A stretch of 64,000 nucleotides of DNA from G963556115 sp963677015 (GTDB lineage: Bacteria; Planctomycetota; SZUA-567). Below, piece after piece: positions 8,329-16,836 of this stretch; position 1 is the stretch's first letter; each line of letters begins with the position of its first letter. A program made the translations under genes and the position numbers. The stretch is taken from the NCBI GenBank assembly GCA_963677015.1, contig OY781533.1, positions 2,170,001 through 2,234,000 of the forward strand. The letters are read 5' to 3'. The notes below the pieces were generated by a model. That model worked only from the letters and a program-made list of their open reading frames with translations. It was not told where the DNA came from and did no database searches.

Positions 8329-8997
8329 ATGAGTGCATCAAGAGCAGATATAGACCTTGCAACCAGAGGTGAACTTGAAAATATGATGGCTCTTGAGTCA
8401 TTGCCCTTTTCAAGCCTTACACTGGTTTTCGGTTACCGTGATGATTACACCTCAATTCTGCGTCTTATTCTGAGGGGTTTAAACTGCCTGAAACTGGTAT
8501 CCAGCAAAAAAAATCAGGATCTCGATATAAAAGCAATAATTGAACTACCGGTGAATTACGAGGACAGTATACTCTTTAAAAACTGGTCTAAATATAAAAG
8601 AGCAGCTGTCGGCTTCAGCAGGGATTTTGCAGTTGATGAAATTCGTAACTTATATCCAGCTATTGAGAAATGCCGAAATTTTTGCATCGAAAATATTATT
8701 GACCGAGGTGAAAGTAGTGATTTTATCAAGGCCTGGAAAGGGATTCTCGCAAAATGCGCAACCCAAAACCCCAGTACTACAAATCGCTTCCGTCTTGTTG
8801 AAGCTAAAGACATACTGGCAATTGCCATTCGCCCATTTCAGATACTACGTGATGCAAAATTAATCAAAGTTGAAGAACTCACCGACTTCAAGGAAACAAA
8901 GGTAAACGGCAGATTCGAGATGTCAACCTATATGTTTATAAACGACACTGAAAACATAATCAGGTTTATTGAAGGTTCCCTAAAACCGGCAACGTAA
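8329..8997 (+). CDS. Hypothetical protein of unknown family
   Basis: 222 residues from the ATG at 8329, chosen because AAGGA lies 8-10 bp before it; an upstream in-frame ATG at 8299 has no such site. The protein is mixed alpha/beta, without signal peptide or membrane segment, and has scattered cysteines but no CxxC pair. No known family was recognised. It stands alone between the ABC transporter genes (divergent) and the convergent rpsP operon, with an apparent terminator just after it. Its higher AT content and lack of conserved neighbours suggest a lineage-specific gene. Confidence 0.6.
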   Translation: MSASRADIDLATRGELENMMALESLPFSSLTLVFGYRDDYTSILRLILRGLNCLKLVSSKKNQDLDIKAIIELPVNYEDSILFKNWSKYKRAAVGFSRDFAVDEIRNLYPAIEKCRNFCIENIIDRGESSDFIKAWKGILAKCATQNPSTTNRFRLVEAKDILAIAIRPFQILRDAKLIKVEELTDFKETKVNGRFEMSTYMFINDTENIIRFIEGSLKPAT

Positions 8998-9009
8998 CAA
9001 TCAACTCCT

Positions 9010-9039
9010 TTATCGAACTTTAACTTCGATAATTTCTTC
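9010..9039 (+). terminator. Predicted intrinsic terminator after the hypothetical gene
   Basis: TTATCGAA (9010-9017) and TTCGATAA (9025-9032) form a perfect 8-bp stem with a 7-nt loop, followed by TTTCTTC on the plus strand, 12 bp after the stop codon. Confidence 0.55.
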
Positions 9040-9193
9040 AGAAATACCTTAAAACACCACTCAGAAAAATACCATTTCTTGCCCCTCAATAACTTTACAC
9101 TTGCTATCACCCCTAAACTTGTTATTTCAGACTAAATTATAAGGTAACTTTAAATTAATAGAGTTACCACTACATAAAATCCAAAATCAGACA

Positions 9194-9233
9194 ATGCAAA
9201 ACCACATACACTTTAAAACAAGGTGTATGTGGT
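9194..9233 (-). terminator. Predicted intrinsic terminator of the ffh-rpsP operon
   Basis: ACCACATACAC (9201-9211) and its exact complement (9223-9233) form an 11-bp stem with an 11-nt loop. Reading the minus strand it is followed by TTTTG. It lies 30 bp after the rpsP stop. Confidence 0.8.
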
Positions 9234-9262
9234 ATAATATATGCTATAAAGTCATAAGAGGA

Positions 9263-9652
9263 TTAAGAAGCTTGAGAAACGACCTTTTTGCTTCTAGGCT
9301 TTTTGCGAGCCTTAACAGAACGAGCCTTTTTCTGCTCGATTCTTCTCTCAGCTGCACCTTCAACCTTTGTGCGTTTCTTGTTCTTTGAAGTACTGCTCCA
9401 CATTCCTGCGGTAATGCCTTCTTTACGAAGCAGACTAGCGACAGTATCACTTGGCTTGGCACCTTCGCTAACCCAGTACTTTACTCTTTCAACATCAAGT
9501 CTAACTTTTTCCTCTGCATTTGATGCAGGATCATAGAAACCAACCTGCTCAATTGGTCTTCCATCACGACGTGAACGACTGTTAAAAACACAGATGTGAT
9601 AAAATGGAAGATGTTTACGTCCATCACGTTTCAATCTAATACAGACAGCCAA
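9263..9652 (-). CDS. rpsP: 30S ribosomal protein S16
   Basis: 129 residues. The first 80 are the S16 fold (MAVCIRLKRDGRKHLPFYHI, SRSRRDGRPIEQVGFYDP, RVKYWVSEGAKPSDTV). The last 45 are a lysine/arginine-rich tail longer than in common S16 proteins. The usual partners rimM, trmD and rplS are not adjacent; instead rpsP follows ffh by 4 bp and ends the operon at a strong terminator. Confidence 0.95.
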   Translation of the reverse strand: MAVCIRLKRDGRKHLPFYHICVFNSRSRRDGRPIEQVGFYDPASNAEEKVRLDVERVKYWVSEGAKPSDTVASLLRKEGITAGMWSSTSKNKKRTKVEGAAERRIEQKKARSVKARKKPRSKKVVSQAS

Positions 9653-9656
9653 ATTA

Positions 9657-11189
9657 CTACCTCCTCTTTCTTTTCTTTCTACGTTGCTTCTCTTTCTTAC
9701 GATTTTTTAATTTATCTTGTTGGGCTTTAGCCCCTTGTTTCTTAGACTTCCCGAAAACGTTACCCATCCCAGGCACGTTCGGTAGTTTTCCCGGATCCTC
9801 ACCACGCTCGGCCGCTGCCAGCATTGCTTCAGGATCAGCATCCATCCCTTCCATACCGGCATAGGTTTCGGATGAGAACATACCGAGCTTACCCATTTTT
9901 CCGATCATCTTTTTCATCTGGGTAAACTGCTTGAGCAGTTCTTTTACCGGACGGGTAGCAGGATCACCATTAACATCAAAATTACCGGAACCCTTAGCGA
10001 TACGCTTCATTCTCGCCAGACCGATTATTTCAGGGTTGACACGCTCCTCCGGCGTCATACTCTGTATCAGAGCTTCTATCTTTTTAAATTTGGATTCATC
10101 TATATCCAAACCCTTCAGTTTACTGCCAATACCCGGCAATAACCCTAGAAGATCTTTAATACTACCCATTTTCTTGATCTGTGCAAGTTGTTTTTGAAAA
10201 TCTTCTAAAGTAAATTTATTTTTCTCAAGCTTAGCCCGCATGGCTTCAGCTTCTTTTTCATCTACTACACTCTGTGCCTTTTCAACCAGCGAAACGACAT
10301 CACCCATGCCGAGTATTCTGCCGGCCATTCGCTCTGGATGAAATTCTTCAATAGCATCCAGCTTTTCACCAACAGTAACATATTTAATACATACACCGGT
10401 CAGCTCCCGCAAAGACAGTGCCGCACCACCTCTGGCATCACTATCCATCTTAGTCATTACCGCACCGGAAATATTCAATCTCTTATTGAATTCTTCAGCG
10501 GTATCAACAGCACTTTGACCGATCATCGCGTCACAGACAAAGAGAATTTCATTCGGATTAGTCGCCTTGACAATCCGCTCCAGCTCATTCATGAGCTGAT
10601 CATCAACATGCAGTCTACCAGCAGTATCAAGAATTATCGTATCAAGTTCCTGAAGTCTGGCAATTTCAAGACTCTGTTTACAGATAGCAACAGGATCGCC
10701 GCCTTCCTGGGCATGAACCGGAACCTCAATCTGTTTTCCAAGCACCCGCAACTGCTCAATCGCAGCTGGGCGCTGTACATCCGCAGCAACCAGAAGTGGT
10801 TTCTTTCCTTCTGCCTTAAAGCGTGACGCCAGCTTACCACAGGTTGTAGTCTTACCCGCACCCTGCAGACCGCAGAGCATTATTACCGTTGGACCTTCCG
10901 GAGCAAAGTGTATCCCTTCACGCTCACCACCGAGAAGATTTACAATGGCATCATGAACAATTTTGACAAACATTTCACCAGGGTCAACAGCGGTCAGCAC
11001 CTTCTCGCCCATCGCTTCAGTCTTGATGCGCTCAACAAAAGATCTGGTTATACTGATATTTACATCCGCTTCAAGTAAAGCAACCCGAACCTCCCGTACC
11101 GCCTCTTCGATATTACTTTCGGAGATCTTACCCTGCCCGATCAGAGACTTGAAAGCCCCATTCATCCTATCCGTCAAGCTGTCAAACAT
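9657..11189 (-). CDS. ffh: Signal recognition particle protein Ffh (SRP54)
   Basis: 510 residues with N domain, GTPase G domain and methionine-rich M domain. G motifs are GLQGAGKTTT (G1), DTAGR (G3) and TKMDSDARGG (G4). The M domain holds the RNA- and signal-binding segments (MTPEERVNPEIIGLARMKRIAKGSG). Ffh binds 4.5S RNA and signal peptides as they leave the ribosome and docks with FtsY. The protein is about 50 residues longer than usual because of a glycine/methionine linker and a highly basic C-terminal tail. It is co-directional with prmC (99-bp gap) and rpsP. Confidence 0.97.
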   Translation of the reverse strand: MFDSLTDRMNGAFKSLIGQGKISESNIEEAVREVRVALLEADVNISITRSFVERIKTEAMGEKVLTAVDPGEMFVKIVHDAIVNLLGGEREGIHFAPEGPTVIMLCGLQGAGKTTTCGKLASRFKAEGKKPLLVAADVQRPAAIEQLRVLGKQIEVPVHAQEGGDPVAICKQSLEIARLQELDTIILDTAGRLHVDDQLMNELERIVKATNPNEILFVCDAMIGQSAVDTAEEFNKRLNISGAVMTKMDSDARGGAALSLRELTGVCIKYVTVGEKLDAIEEFHPERMAGRILGMGDVVSLVEKAQSVVDEKEAEAMRAKLEKNKFTLEDFQKQLAQIKKMGSIKDLLGLLPGIGSKLKGLDIDESKFKKIEALIQSMTPEERVNPEIIGLARMKRIAKGSGNFDVNGDPATRPVKELLKQFTQMKKMIGKMGKLGMFSSETYAGMEGMDADPEAMLAAAERGEDPGKLPNVPGMGNVFGKSKKQGAKAQQDKLKNRKKEKQRRKKRKRR

Positions 11190-11288
11190 AATTCAAACTT
11201 TCTATTCATCAAGCCTATATAATAATAGACATTTCAAGTAAAGCCCACGGTAACACAAACGCCACAATAAACTGTCGTGATGCAAAAA

Positions 11289-12344
11289 TCAATCTATAAT
11301 TCTGTTTACCACCAATACCCGGGGTATTCCAGAGTAGTCCTTCAAGCTCGAAACTTCAGCCGCAGGATACTTTGCAAGCACTAAATCAGTGACCTGACCT
11401 AACTGCCCAGCACCAAGCTCAAGCAGCAGCACTCCACCCGGTTTTAAATACCTGCCAACAGAGTTCACAATTTCACGATAGCAAGCAAAACCATCATCCG
11501 CGGCATATAGTGCCAGTTCCGGATCATATCCGGCCACCTCCGGCCAGATTTCCTCATCACCCCGTACCAGATACGGTGGATTGGAAACAATAATATCAAA
11601 TTTATGTTCAGAATCAAGAGCGCTGAAAAAGTCACTCTCGATAAATTCAACCCTGTCTGCGACAGCTAAAACGTCAGCATTCCTCTGTGCCACCTCAAGA
11701 GCCGCGCTGCTGATATCAACTCCTACCGCTTCAACACATTCCGCATGCTTGATAATAGAGATAGGAATACAACCACTTCCAGTCCCCAGATCCAGAATTC
11801 GCCGCAGTTTCGGACCAGATGCGTTAACTGCACCATCGTGCATCTGCTCACTGTCATACTCCGTGATAATTCGCCGCACTTCCTCAGGGACCTCATCAGG
11901 CTGCATCTGTGCCACCTGCTCCTTGAGCTGAGCAATATTCTTTTTATCCTGCTCACGATAGTAAATTTCAGAACGCTTTATTTTAGGAGACAGCTCCAGC
12001 AGCTGAACAACTTTTTCAACCAGAATTTCTGTTTCCGGACGTGGCGACAGAACCGCTGGAGTTACAATAAAATCAAACCCCATAAACTCCCTGCGTCCCA
12101 GAATTCTGCTTACCGGCTCGCGCGCTACCCTCCGGCGTATCATATCCCGATATTCAGTAAGTTCCTCTGCAGTCACCGGCTCATCATATATTGTATATAG
12201 CTTGACTCGTGAGCAATCGAGAACAGCACACAGCAGCACTTCCGCGTCAAGCCTGGGTGTCGGAATTCCTTTTGATTCCAGGTAACCCGCAGAGGTCTTG
12301 ACCAGTTCTAAAGGCAACCACTCGCGCTCACTCTTATCCGCCAT
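11289..12344 (-). CDS. prmC: Release factor glutamine methyltransferase PrmC, with insertion
   Basis: 351 residues against about 280 for most PrmC proteins. The N-terminal helical domain (to about residue 85) and PRPETE motif (101-106) are followed by an extra segment of about 60 charged residues (about 120-178) before the SAM-binding motif LDLGTGSGC (184-192). The catalytic NPPY (SNPPYLV) is intact. The enzyme methylates the GGQ glutamine of release factors. It follows prfA, its substrate's gene, by 63 bp, the usual pairing. The insertion lies between the two domains and looks like a lineage-specific linker. Confidence 0.93.
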   Translation of the reverse strand: MADKSEREWLPLELVKTSAGYLESKGIPTPRLDAEVLLCAVLDCSRVKLYTIYDEPVTAEELTEYRDMIRRRVAREPVSRILGRREFMGFDFIVTPAVLSPRPETEILVEKVVQLLELSPKIKRSEIYYREQDKKNIAQLKEQVAQMQPDEVPEEVRRIITEYDSEQMHDGAVNASGPKLRRILDLGTGSGCIPISIIKHAECVEAVGVDISSAALEVAQRNADVLAVADRVEFIESDFFSALDSEHKFDIIVSNPPYLVRGDEEIWPEVAGYDPELALYAADDGFACYREIVNSVGRYLKPGGVLLLELGAGQLGQVTDLVLAKYPAAEVSSLKDYSGIPRVLVVNRIID

Positions 12345-12407
12345 AAATCATGTCCCGCAACTCTTGTCTTGCACAGCAGCACCACAGTACAAATATTGAA
12401 TAAACAG

Positions 12408-13475
12408 CTAATCTTCGAGTTCCTGCATCCGTCCATACTCGATAAGCCCGTCAACAAGCTTCTGCATCTTACCGTTTATAATATCATTCAGTGGAAAATT
12501 CTTGCCTAGACGATGATCTGTACACCGGTCCTGAGGATAATTATAGGTACGTACCCGTTCAGAGCGGTCGCCACTTCCAACCTGACCTTTACGCTCGGCT
12601 GCACGCGCCTCCTCTTCCTCACGCACTTTGAGTTCATAGAGTCGGGCACGTAACACACGCATCGCTTTCTGCTTGTTTTTCAACTGACTCTTCTCATCAG
12701 CCACATGCACAATCAACCCGGTCTCAAGATGAGTGATACGCACCGCTGAGTCGGTAGTATTGACCGACTGCCCACCCGGACCGGTAGCCCTGACAGTCTC
12801 CACCCGGATATCCTGCGGCTTAATTTCAACCTCATACTCCTCAGCTTCAGGCATTACCGCAACAGTCGCTGCCGAAGTATGAATTCGTCCCTGACTCTCA
12901 GTCGCCGGGACCCGCTGCACTCTATGACCGCCACCTTCAAATTTCAAAGCCGCGAAAGCGCCTTCACCCTGCACCGAGAGAATAATCTCCTTGAATCCTC
13001 CCTGCTCAGCCGGACTGGCGGAAACCTCTTCCACCTTCCAACCGGTAATATCAGCATAACTCATATACATTCTTGTCAGGTCGCCTGCAAATAACGCCGC
13101 TTCATCACCGCCGGTACCGGCACGTATCTCCAGCATTACATTACGGTTATCATTACCGACATTGCCATAAAGCACATCAAAAAGTTTTTCAGAAAGCTCC
13201 GAGATACCTGCCTCTTGTTCCTCAAGTTCTTCCTCGGCCAGCTCCGCCAGTTCCTTATCGGAACCACCGATAAGCTCCTTACTCTCTGCTATCCCCTCCT
13301 CAAGCTTGAGATACTCTTTAAACATCTCCATAGATTCGCGGAGCGTACCATATTCACGCAGCATATCAGGGTACTTCGGATCAGTAGCACCTTCTGGAGA
13401 GTTGATCGCAGCTTCCAGTTCCTCAAACCTTTTCAGACGCTCACAAAACTTTGTTCTGGCCTTTTCCTCAAGCAT
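12408..13475 (-). CDS. prfA: Peptide chain release factor 1
   Basis: 355 residues. The stop-codon recognition motif PAT (RVPATESQG) identifies RF1, reading UAA and UAG, rather than RF2 (SPF). The GGQ motif is present in RATGPGGQSVN, and the C-terminal YNYPQDRCTDHR segment is typical. Upstream is a 380-bp region to rpmE, so transcription probably starts between them. prmC follows. Confidence 0.97.
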   Translation of the reverse strand: MLEEKARTKFCERLKRFEELEAAINSPEGATDPKYPDMLREYGTLRESMEMFKEYLKLEEGIAESKELIGGSDKELAELAEEELEEQEAGISELSEKLFDVLYGNVGNDNRNVMLEIRAGTGGDEAALFAGDLTRMYMSYADITGWKVEEVSASPAEQGGFKEIILSVQGEGAFAALKFEGGGHRVQRVPATESQGRIHTSAATVAVMPEAEEYEVEIKPQDIRVETVRATGPGGQSVNTTDSAVRITHLETGLIVHVADEKSQLKNKQKAMRVLRARLYELKVREEEEARAAERKGQVGSGDRSERVRTYNYPQDRCTDHRLGKNFPLNDIINGKMQKLVDGLIEYGRMQELED

Positions 13476-13855
13476 TATTATTCCTTAACAAGAGAAGCGC
13501 AACATACCACAATATCACTAAAAGCAACTACCTTTTATCTAACCGCCAGCAACCTCAGCCATGACCTCTTCACAACAAGCCCAAATCAGACCAGGCAAAC
13601 AGCATAACCCCAGTCAGCAAATATCGGACACTATTTAAGAGAAATCATGCCCGAATTAAAACGAGCATGAGCAGAGAGCGAAAACCTGTTTATAATAAGT
13701 AAACACCGCAGAGACTACGATATTAGCAATACAGACGTTCTCCCCTCTGTTCACACACTACCGGCAGCACCTATTGTCAGGCAGTGCTATTTAACATAAA
13801 TATCCCCTCTCCCGACTTTCAAAAGCTGGGAGAGAGAAGAATTTATTGATCAAGT
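13476..13855. other. Intergenic region between prfA and rpmE
   Basis: 380 bp with no open frame of note and no tRNA recognised. A stem of CTCTCCC (13807-13813) and GGGAGAG (13828-13834) lies 22 bp after the rpmE stop and may terminate rpmE, although the T-run after it is poor. A weak TTGCTT / TATGTT pair with a short 15-bp spacer lies near the prfA start. Confidence 0.45.
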
Positions 13856-14101
13856 CTATTTTTTGACCTTCTTTTTGGTATATGGATTACCACCAGCAGC
13901 ACCGGCAGCTCCAAACTTCTTCTGGAACTTCTCAATACGACCGGCTGTATCAACGAACTTCTGCTTACCGGTGAAGAAAGGGTGACACTGGCTACAGATA
14001 GTTACCTGAATTTCAGGCTTTGTAGACTCAGTTTCAAATTCGTTACCACACGCACAGCGAACAGTAGCTGGGCCAAATTTTGGATGAATACCGTCTTTCA
14101 T
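13856..14101 (-). CDS. rpmE: 50S ribosomal protein L31, zinc-binding form
   Basis: 81 residues. CxC (C16, C18) and CxxC (C36, C39) are both present, so this is the zinc-containing L31 form. MKDGIHPKFGPATV and the QVTICSQCHPFFTGKQK motif are diagnostic. The C-terminus has an added glycine/alanine and lysine tail. It appears to be a single-gene unit with its own consensus-like promoter. Confidence 0.95.
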   Translation of the reverse strand: MKDGIHPKFGPATVRCACGNEFETESTKPEIQVTICSQCHPFFTGKQKFVDTAGRIEKFQKKFGAAGAAGGNPYTKKKVKK

Positions 14102-14230
14102 TGTTACTTCCTTATTTTATTTCAAAAAATTATAACGACCATTTAACAATTTAAATATAAAAACCATATATCAATCACTTTTATATCCAAAGCGACCTTT
14201 TGCATATAACTTTAACATACACAAGTAGAT

Positions 14231-14267
14231 ATATCCCTCACATCACTGCAACAATGATATGAGGGAT
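14231..14267. repeat. 13-bp dyad over the rpmE transcription start
   Basis: ATCCCTCACATCA (14233-14245) and TGATATGAGGGAT (14255-14267) are inverted repeats with one mismatch, just downstream of the rpmE -10 box. It may be an operator, a 5' mRNA hairpin, or a terminator for the EF-G-like gene that ends 36 bp before it; the T-run is weak. Confidence 0.6.
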
Positions 14268-14270
14268 TAT

Positions 14271-14298
14271 ATTGTATAAGAAAACAGTAGAATGTCAA
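14271..14298 (-). promoter_or_regulatory. Predicted strong promoter of rpmE
   Basis: On the minus strand TTGACA (14293-14298), 16 bp, TACAAT (14271-14276). It begins 5 bp after the stop codon of the EF-G-like gene and gives a leader of about 160 nt. Confidence 0.7.
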
Positions 14299-14302
14299 TA
14301 GG

Positions 14303-16324
14303 TTATGCGCTGACTTCAACCTTACCGGCATCAATTATTTTTTTGGCAATACTTGCTGGAACTGGTTCATAGTGTGAGAGATGCATTGTATAATCACCTG
14401 ATCCCTGCGTTATTGCTTTCAAAGTAGAAGCATACTCCTGAACCTCACCCAACGGCACCTGAGCTTTAAGAACCTGCAAGTTACCCAGCTGCTCCATCCC
14501 CGTTGGCCTGCCGCGCCGAGTGGAGATATCACCACTAATATCACCAGTATACTCACTGGGGAAGGTTATTTCAATATCTACAATCGGCTCCAGCAGCACC
14601 GGCTTGGATTTTACAGCAATTTCAGAAAAAGCATGCTCCGCTGCAGTCTGAAAAGCAATATCCTTAGAGTCGACCGGGTGCTCCTTACCATCAAACAGTT
14701 CACAAACAACATCAACTACCGGATATCCGGCGAGAATTCCCTTATCCATAGCCTTATAAACGCCCTTCTCAACCGAAGGTATAAAGGATCCTGAAATAAC
14801 CCCGCCAACAATAGAATTTACAAACTCAAAGCCCTTACCCCGCTCATTAGGCTTCAACCTCAGGTGAACCTCGGCAAACTGACCGGCACCGCCTGACTGC
14901 TTCTTGTGACGATATGAGCCTTCAGCGGTTGTAGAAATAGTTTCAAGATATGGAATACGCGGCGGCTTGGTTACAACCTCAAGATTATACCTTGATTTCA
15001 AACGTCCGAGCATAAACTCAAGATGCAACTGCCCGACACCTCGAATTACCTGTTCATTGGTTAAATCATTACGCTCAAAATGGAAGGTCGGATCCTCATC
15101 GCAGAGCTTATGCATATTAATCGCTATTTTCTGTTCATCACCGCGATTTTTTGCAGCAATTGCCAGACCACACATCGGATTAGGGAATGGCAGAGAATGA
15201 AATACTGCGCCAAAATCGCCTTTATGAATAGTAGATCCGACCTGCAGCGTCTCAATCTTAGGGGTACAGATAATATCGCCTGCCGCTATTTCCGGAACAT
15301 CTTCATACTTACCCCCCTGAGGTACCATGAATTTTGCGAATTTCTCTTTTTTACCATCCTCACCGATCACCAGAGTATCGCCAGCTTTGGCAGTACCGGA
15401 AAAGACCCTGAAAAAACTTAATTTTCCAACATGCGGGTCGGAGACAACCTTGAATACCTGAGCTTTAAATGAACCGTCAACAGATGGCTGATAGATCTCT
15501 TCAGTTCCATCATTTTTTATAACATCACGGTGAGTATGGAAAGGATCAGGGCCCCACTCGGCAATACCGTGCATCAACTGTTCAACTCCGATATCCTTCT
15601 CTGCAGAGAGACAGAAAATCGGCACCACGTTCCCGCCGCAGATAGCCTCACGCAGCACAGACATTACTTCATTATGACTTATGTTGTCACCCTCAAGATA
15701 ACGTTCCATCAGTGACTCATCACATTCCACAGCCGACTCGGTAATCTCAAGCCGTTTAGCTTCAAGGCGGTCCCCCTGATTATCTTCATTCATAACCCGC
15801 AGTGCACTCTTGAAACCAACCCCTTCCCCCTCATTGATTGTAAATGCCACACACTGTTTCCCAAAGGTGTCTTTAATATTTACCAGCAGATCACCGAAGC
15901 TCGCACCCTCGGCATCCATCCGGCTTACCACCAGCATTCTGGCCACACCTTCCTTTTCAGCAAGATCCCAGGCTTTACGGGTAGACATCTCAATACCCTT
16001 GGTAGCATTTACACAAATAACAGCCAGATCAGCCGCGTCAATACCTCTTACAGTAGCACCGATAAAATCCGGAGCTCCCGGAGTATCAATTATATGAAAT
16101 TCCTTTCCATCATATTCACAATGCATAACGGAGGTAGTCAGGCTGTGACCACGAGACTTTTCATCAGGATCAAAATCACTTACAGTCGAACCATCCGCAA
16201 TCGAACCCAATCTAGTAATTGCCCCGGCCTTCAATAGCATAGCTTCAGCCAGCATTGTTTTTCCAGACTGGCTATGTCCACAAAGGACAATATTTCTAAC
16301 ATCTTCGGGTTTGTATTTTGCCAT
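14303..16324 (-). CDS. Elongation factor G-like GTPase (EF-G paralogue)
   Basis: 673 residues, somewhat shorter than canonical EF-G. The five-domain layout is present: GTPase domain with GHSQSGKT (16-23) and DTPG (80-83), domain II, the domain III-V region with IPYLETIST and the tip of domain IV. The G4 motif, NKxD in canonical EF-G, reads SRMD (134-137), so guanine recognition is altered while the aspartate is kept. It resembles the EF-G2-like subfamily of unclear role. It is not next to tuf, rpsG or rpsL, unlike a canonical fusA. A promoter lies about 70 bp upstream. Confidence 0.85.
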   Translation of the reverse strand: MAKYKPEDVRNIVLCGHSQSGKTMLAEAMLLKAGAITRLGSIADGSTVSDFDPDEKSRGHSLTTSVMHCEYDGKEFHIIDTPGAPDFIGATVRGIDAADLAVICVNATKGIEMSTRKAWDLAEKEGVARMLVVSRMDAEGASFGDLLVNIKDTFGKQCVAFTINEGEGVGFKSALRVMNEDNQGDRLEAKRLEITESAVECDESLMERYLEGDNISHNEVMSVLREAICGGNVVPIFCLSAEKDIGVEQLMHGIAEWGPDPFHTHRDVIKNDGTEEIYQPSVDGSFKAQVFKVVSDPHVGKLSFFRVFSGTAKAGDTLVIGEDGKKEKFAKFMVPQGGKYEDVPEIAAGDIICTPKIETLQVGSTIHKGDFGAVFHSLPFPNPMCGLAIAAKNRGDEQKIAINMHKLCDEDPTFHFERNDLTNEQVIRGVGQLHLEFMLGRLKSRYNLEVVTKPPRIPYLETISTTAEGSYRHKKQSGGAGQFAEVHLRLKPNERGKGFEFVNSIVGGVISGSFIPSVEKGVYKAMDKGILAGYPVVDVVCELFDGKEHPVDSKDIAFQTAAEHAFSEIAVKSKPVLLEPIVDIEITFPSEYTGDISGDISTRRGRPTGMEQLGNLQVLKAQVPLGEVQEYASTLKAITQGSGDYTMHLSHYEPVPASIAKKIIDAGKVEVSA

Positions 16325-16393
16325 ATTAACGATCCTTTCAAACTGTACAACACATGCTAAGAACTGCTAAATTTTCAACTACACAACATTAAA

Positions 16394-16421
16394 ATTATAA
16401 ACTCTAACACTATCTTTACAA
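16394..16421 (-). promoter_or_regulatory. Predicted promoter of the EF-G-like gene
   Basis: On the minus strand TTGTAA (16416-16421), 16 bp, and a perfect TATAAT (16394-16399). The start codon is 70 bp further on, preceded by GAAAGGAT. Confidence 0.65.
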
Positions 16422-16722
16422 GCATATAATCTTAGCCGAACAATTATTTTTCACTGACTAAACACTTTATATATAATATCTTTCAAATATGGTTTCAGCT
16501 TGTTTTTACAAAGTTATAATTTATACACGCCTTTCACAAAAACCCTAATATCCAAAATTAAATTTACCCCGAAACCGAATAAAACCGACAACCATAACCG
16601 CCAACCAGATATCAGATTCTATCCAGCTCAAATCACGCGATTCAATACGGATTTTTTCCAGACTCATCTAGACATATGATAAAAATTTACTATATTTTCC
16701 CTTAAACAATACAAGGTGTTTA
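16422..16722. other. Intergenic region between divergent EF-G-like and cbiM genes
   Basis: AT-rich sequence without an open frame of note. It was scanned for a cobalamin or Ni/Co riboswitch ahead of cbiM, and no recognisable conserved core was seen. Apart from the two flanking promoters, nothing was identified. Confidence 0.5.
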
Positions 16723-16751
16723 TTGAAAACCGGAAAACTTTTCAGTATAAT
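16723..16751 (+). promoter_or_regulatory. Predicted promoter of cbiM
   Basis: TTGAAA (16723-16728), 17 bp, and a perfect TATAAT (16746-16751). The transcription start falls near 16758, which excludes the longer in-frame starts and leaves a leader of about 80 nt. Confidence 0.7.
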
Positions 16752-16836
16752 TATTAGTACATTATATACACGTATGTTAAAATGTTTCAGCTTACTCGGT
16801 ATATTTACTGGGAATTCATTGGAAAAGGAGATTATA

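Noticed and set aside
13476..13855. tRNA gene in the prfA-rpmE gap
   Set aside because: No T-loop consensus or cloverleaf pairing was found; the same holds for other long gaps.
16422..16836. Cobalamin or Ni/Co riboswitch before cbiM
   Set aside because: The predicted transcription start leaves only about 80 nt of leader, and no conserved core was seen.
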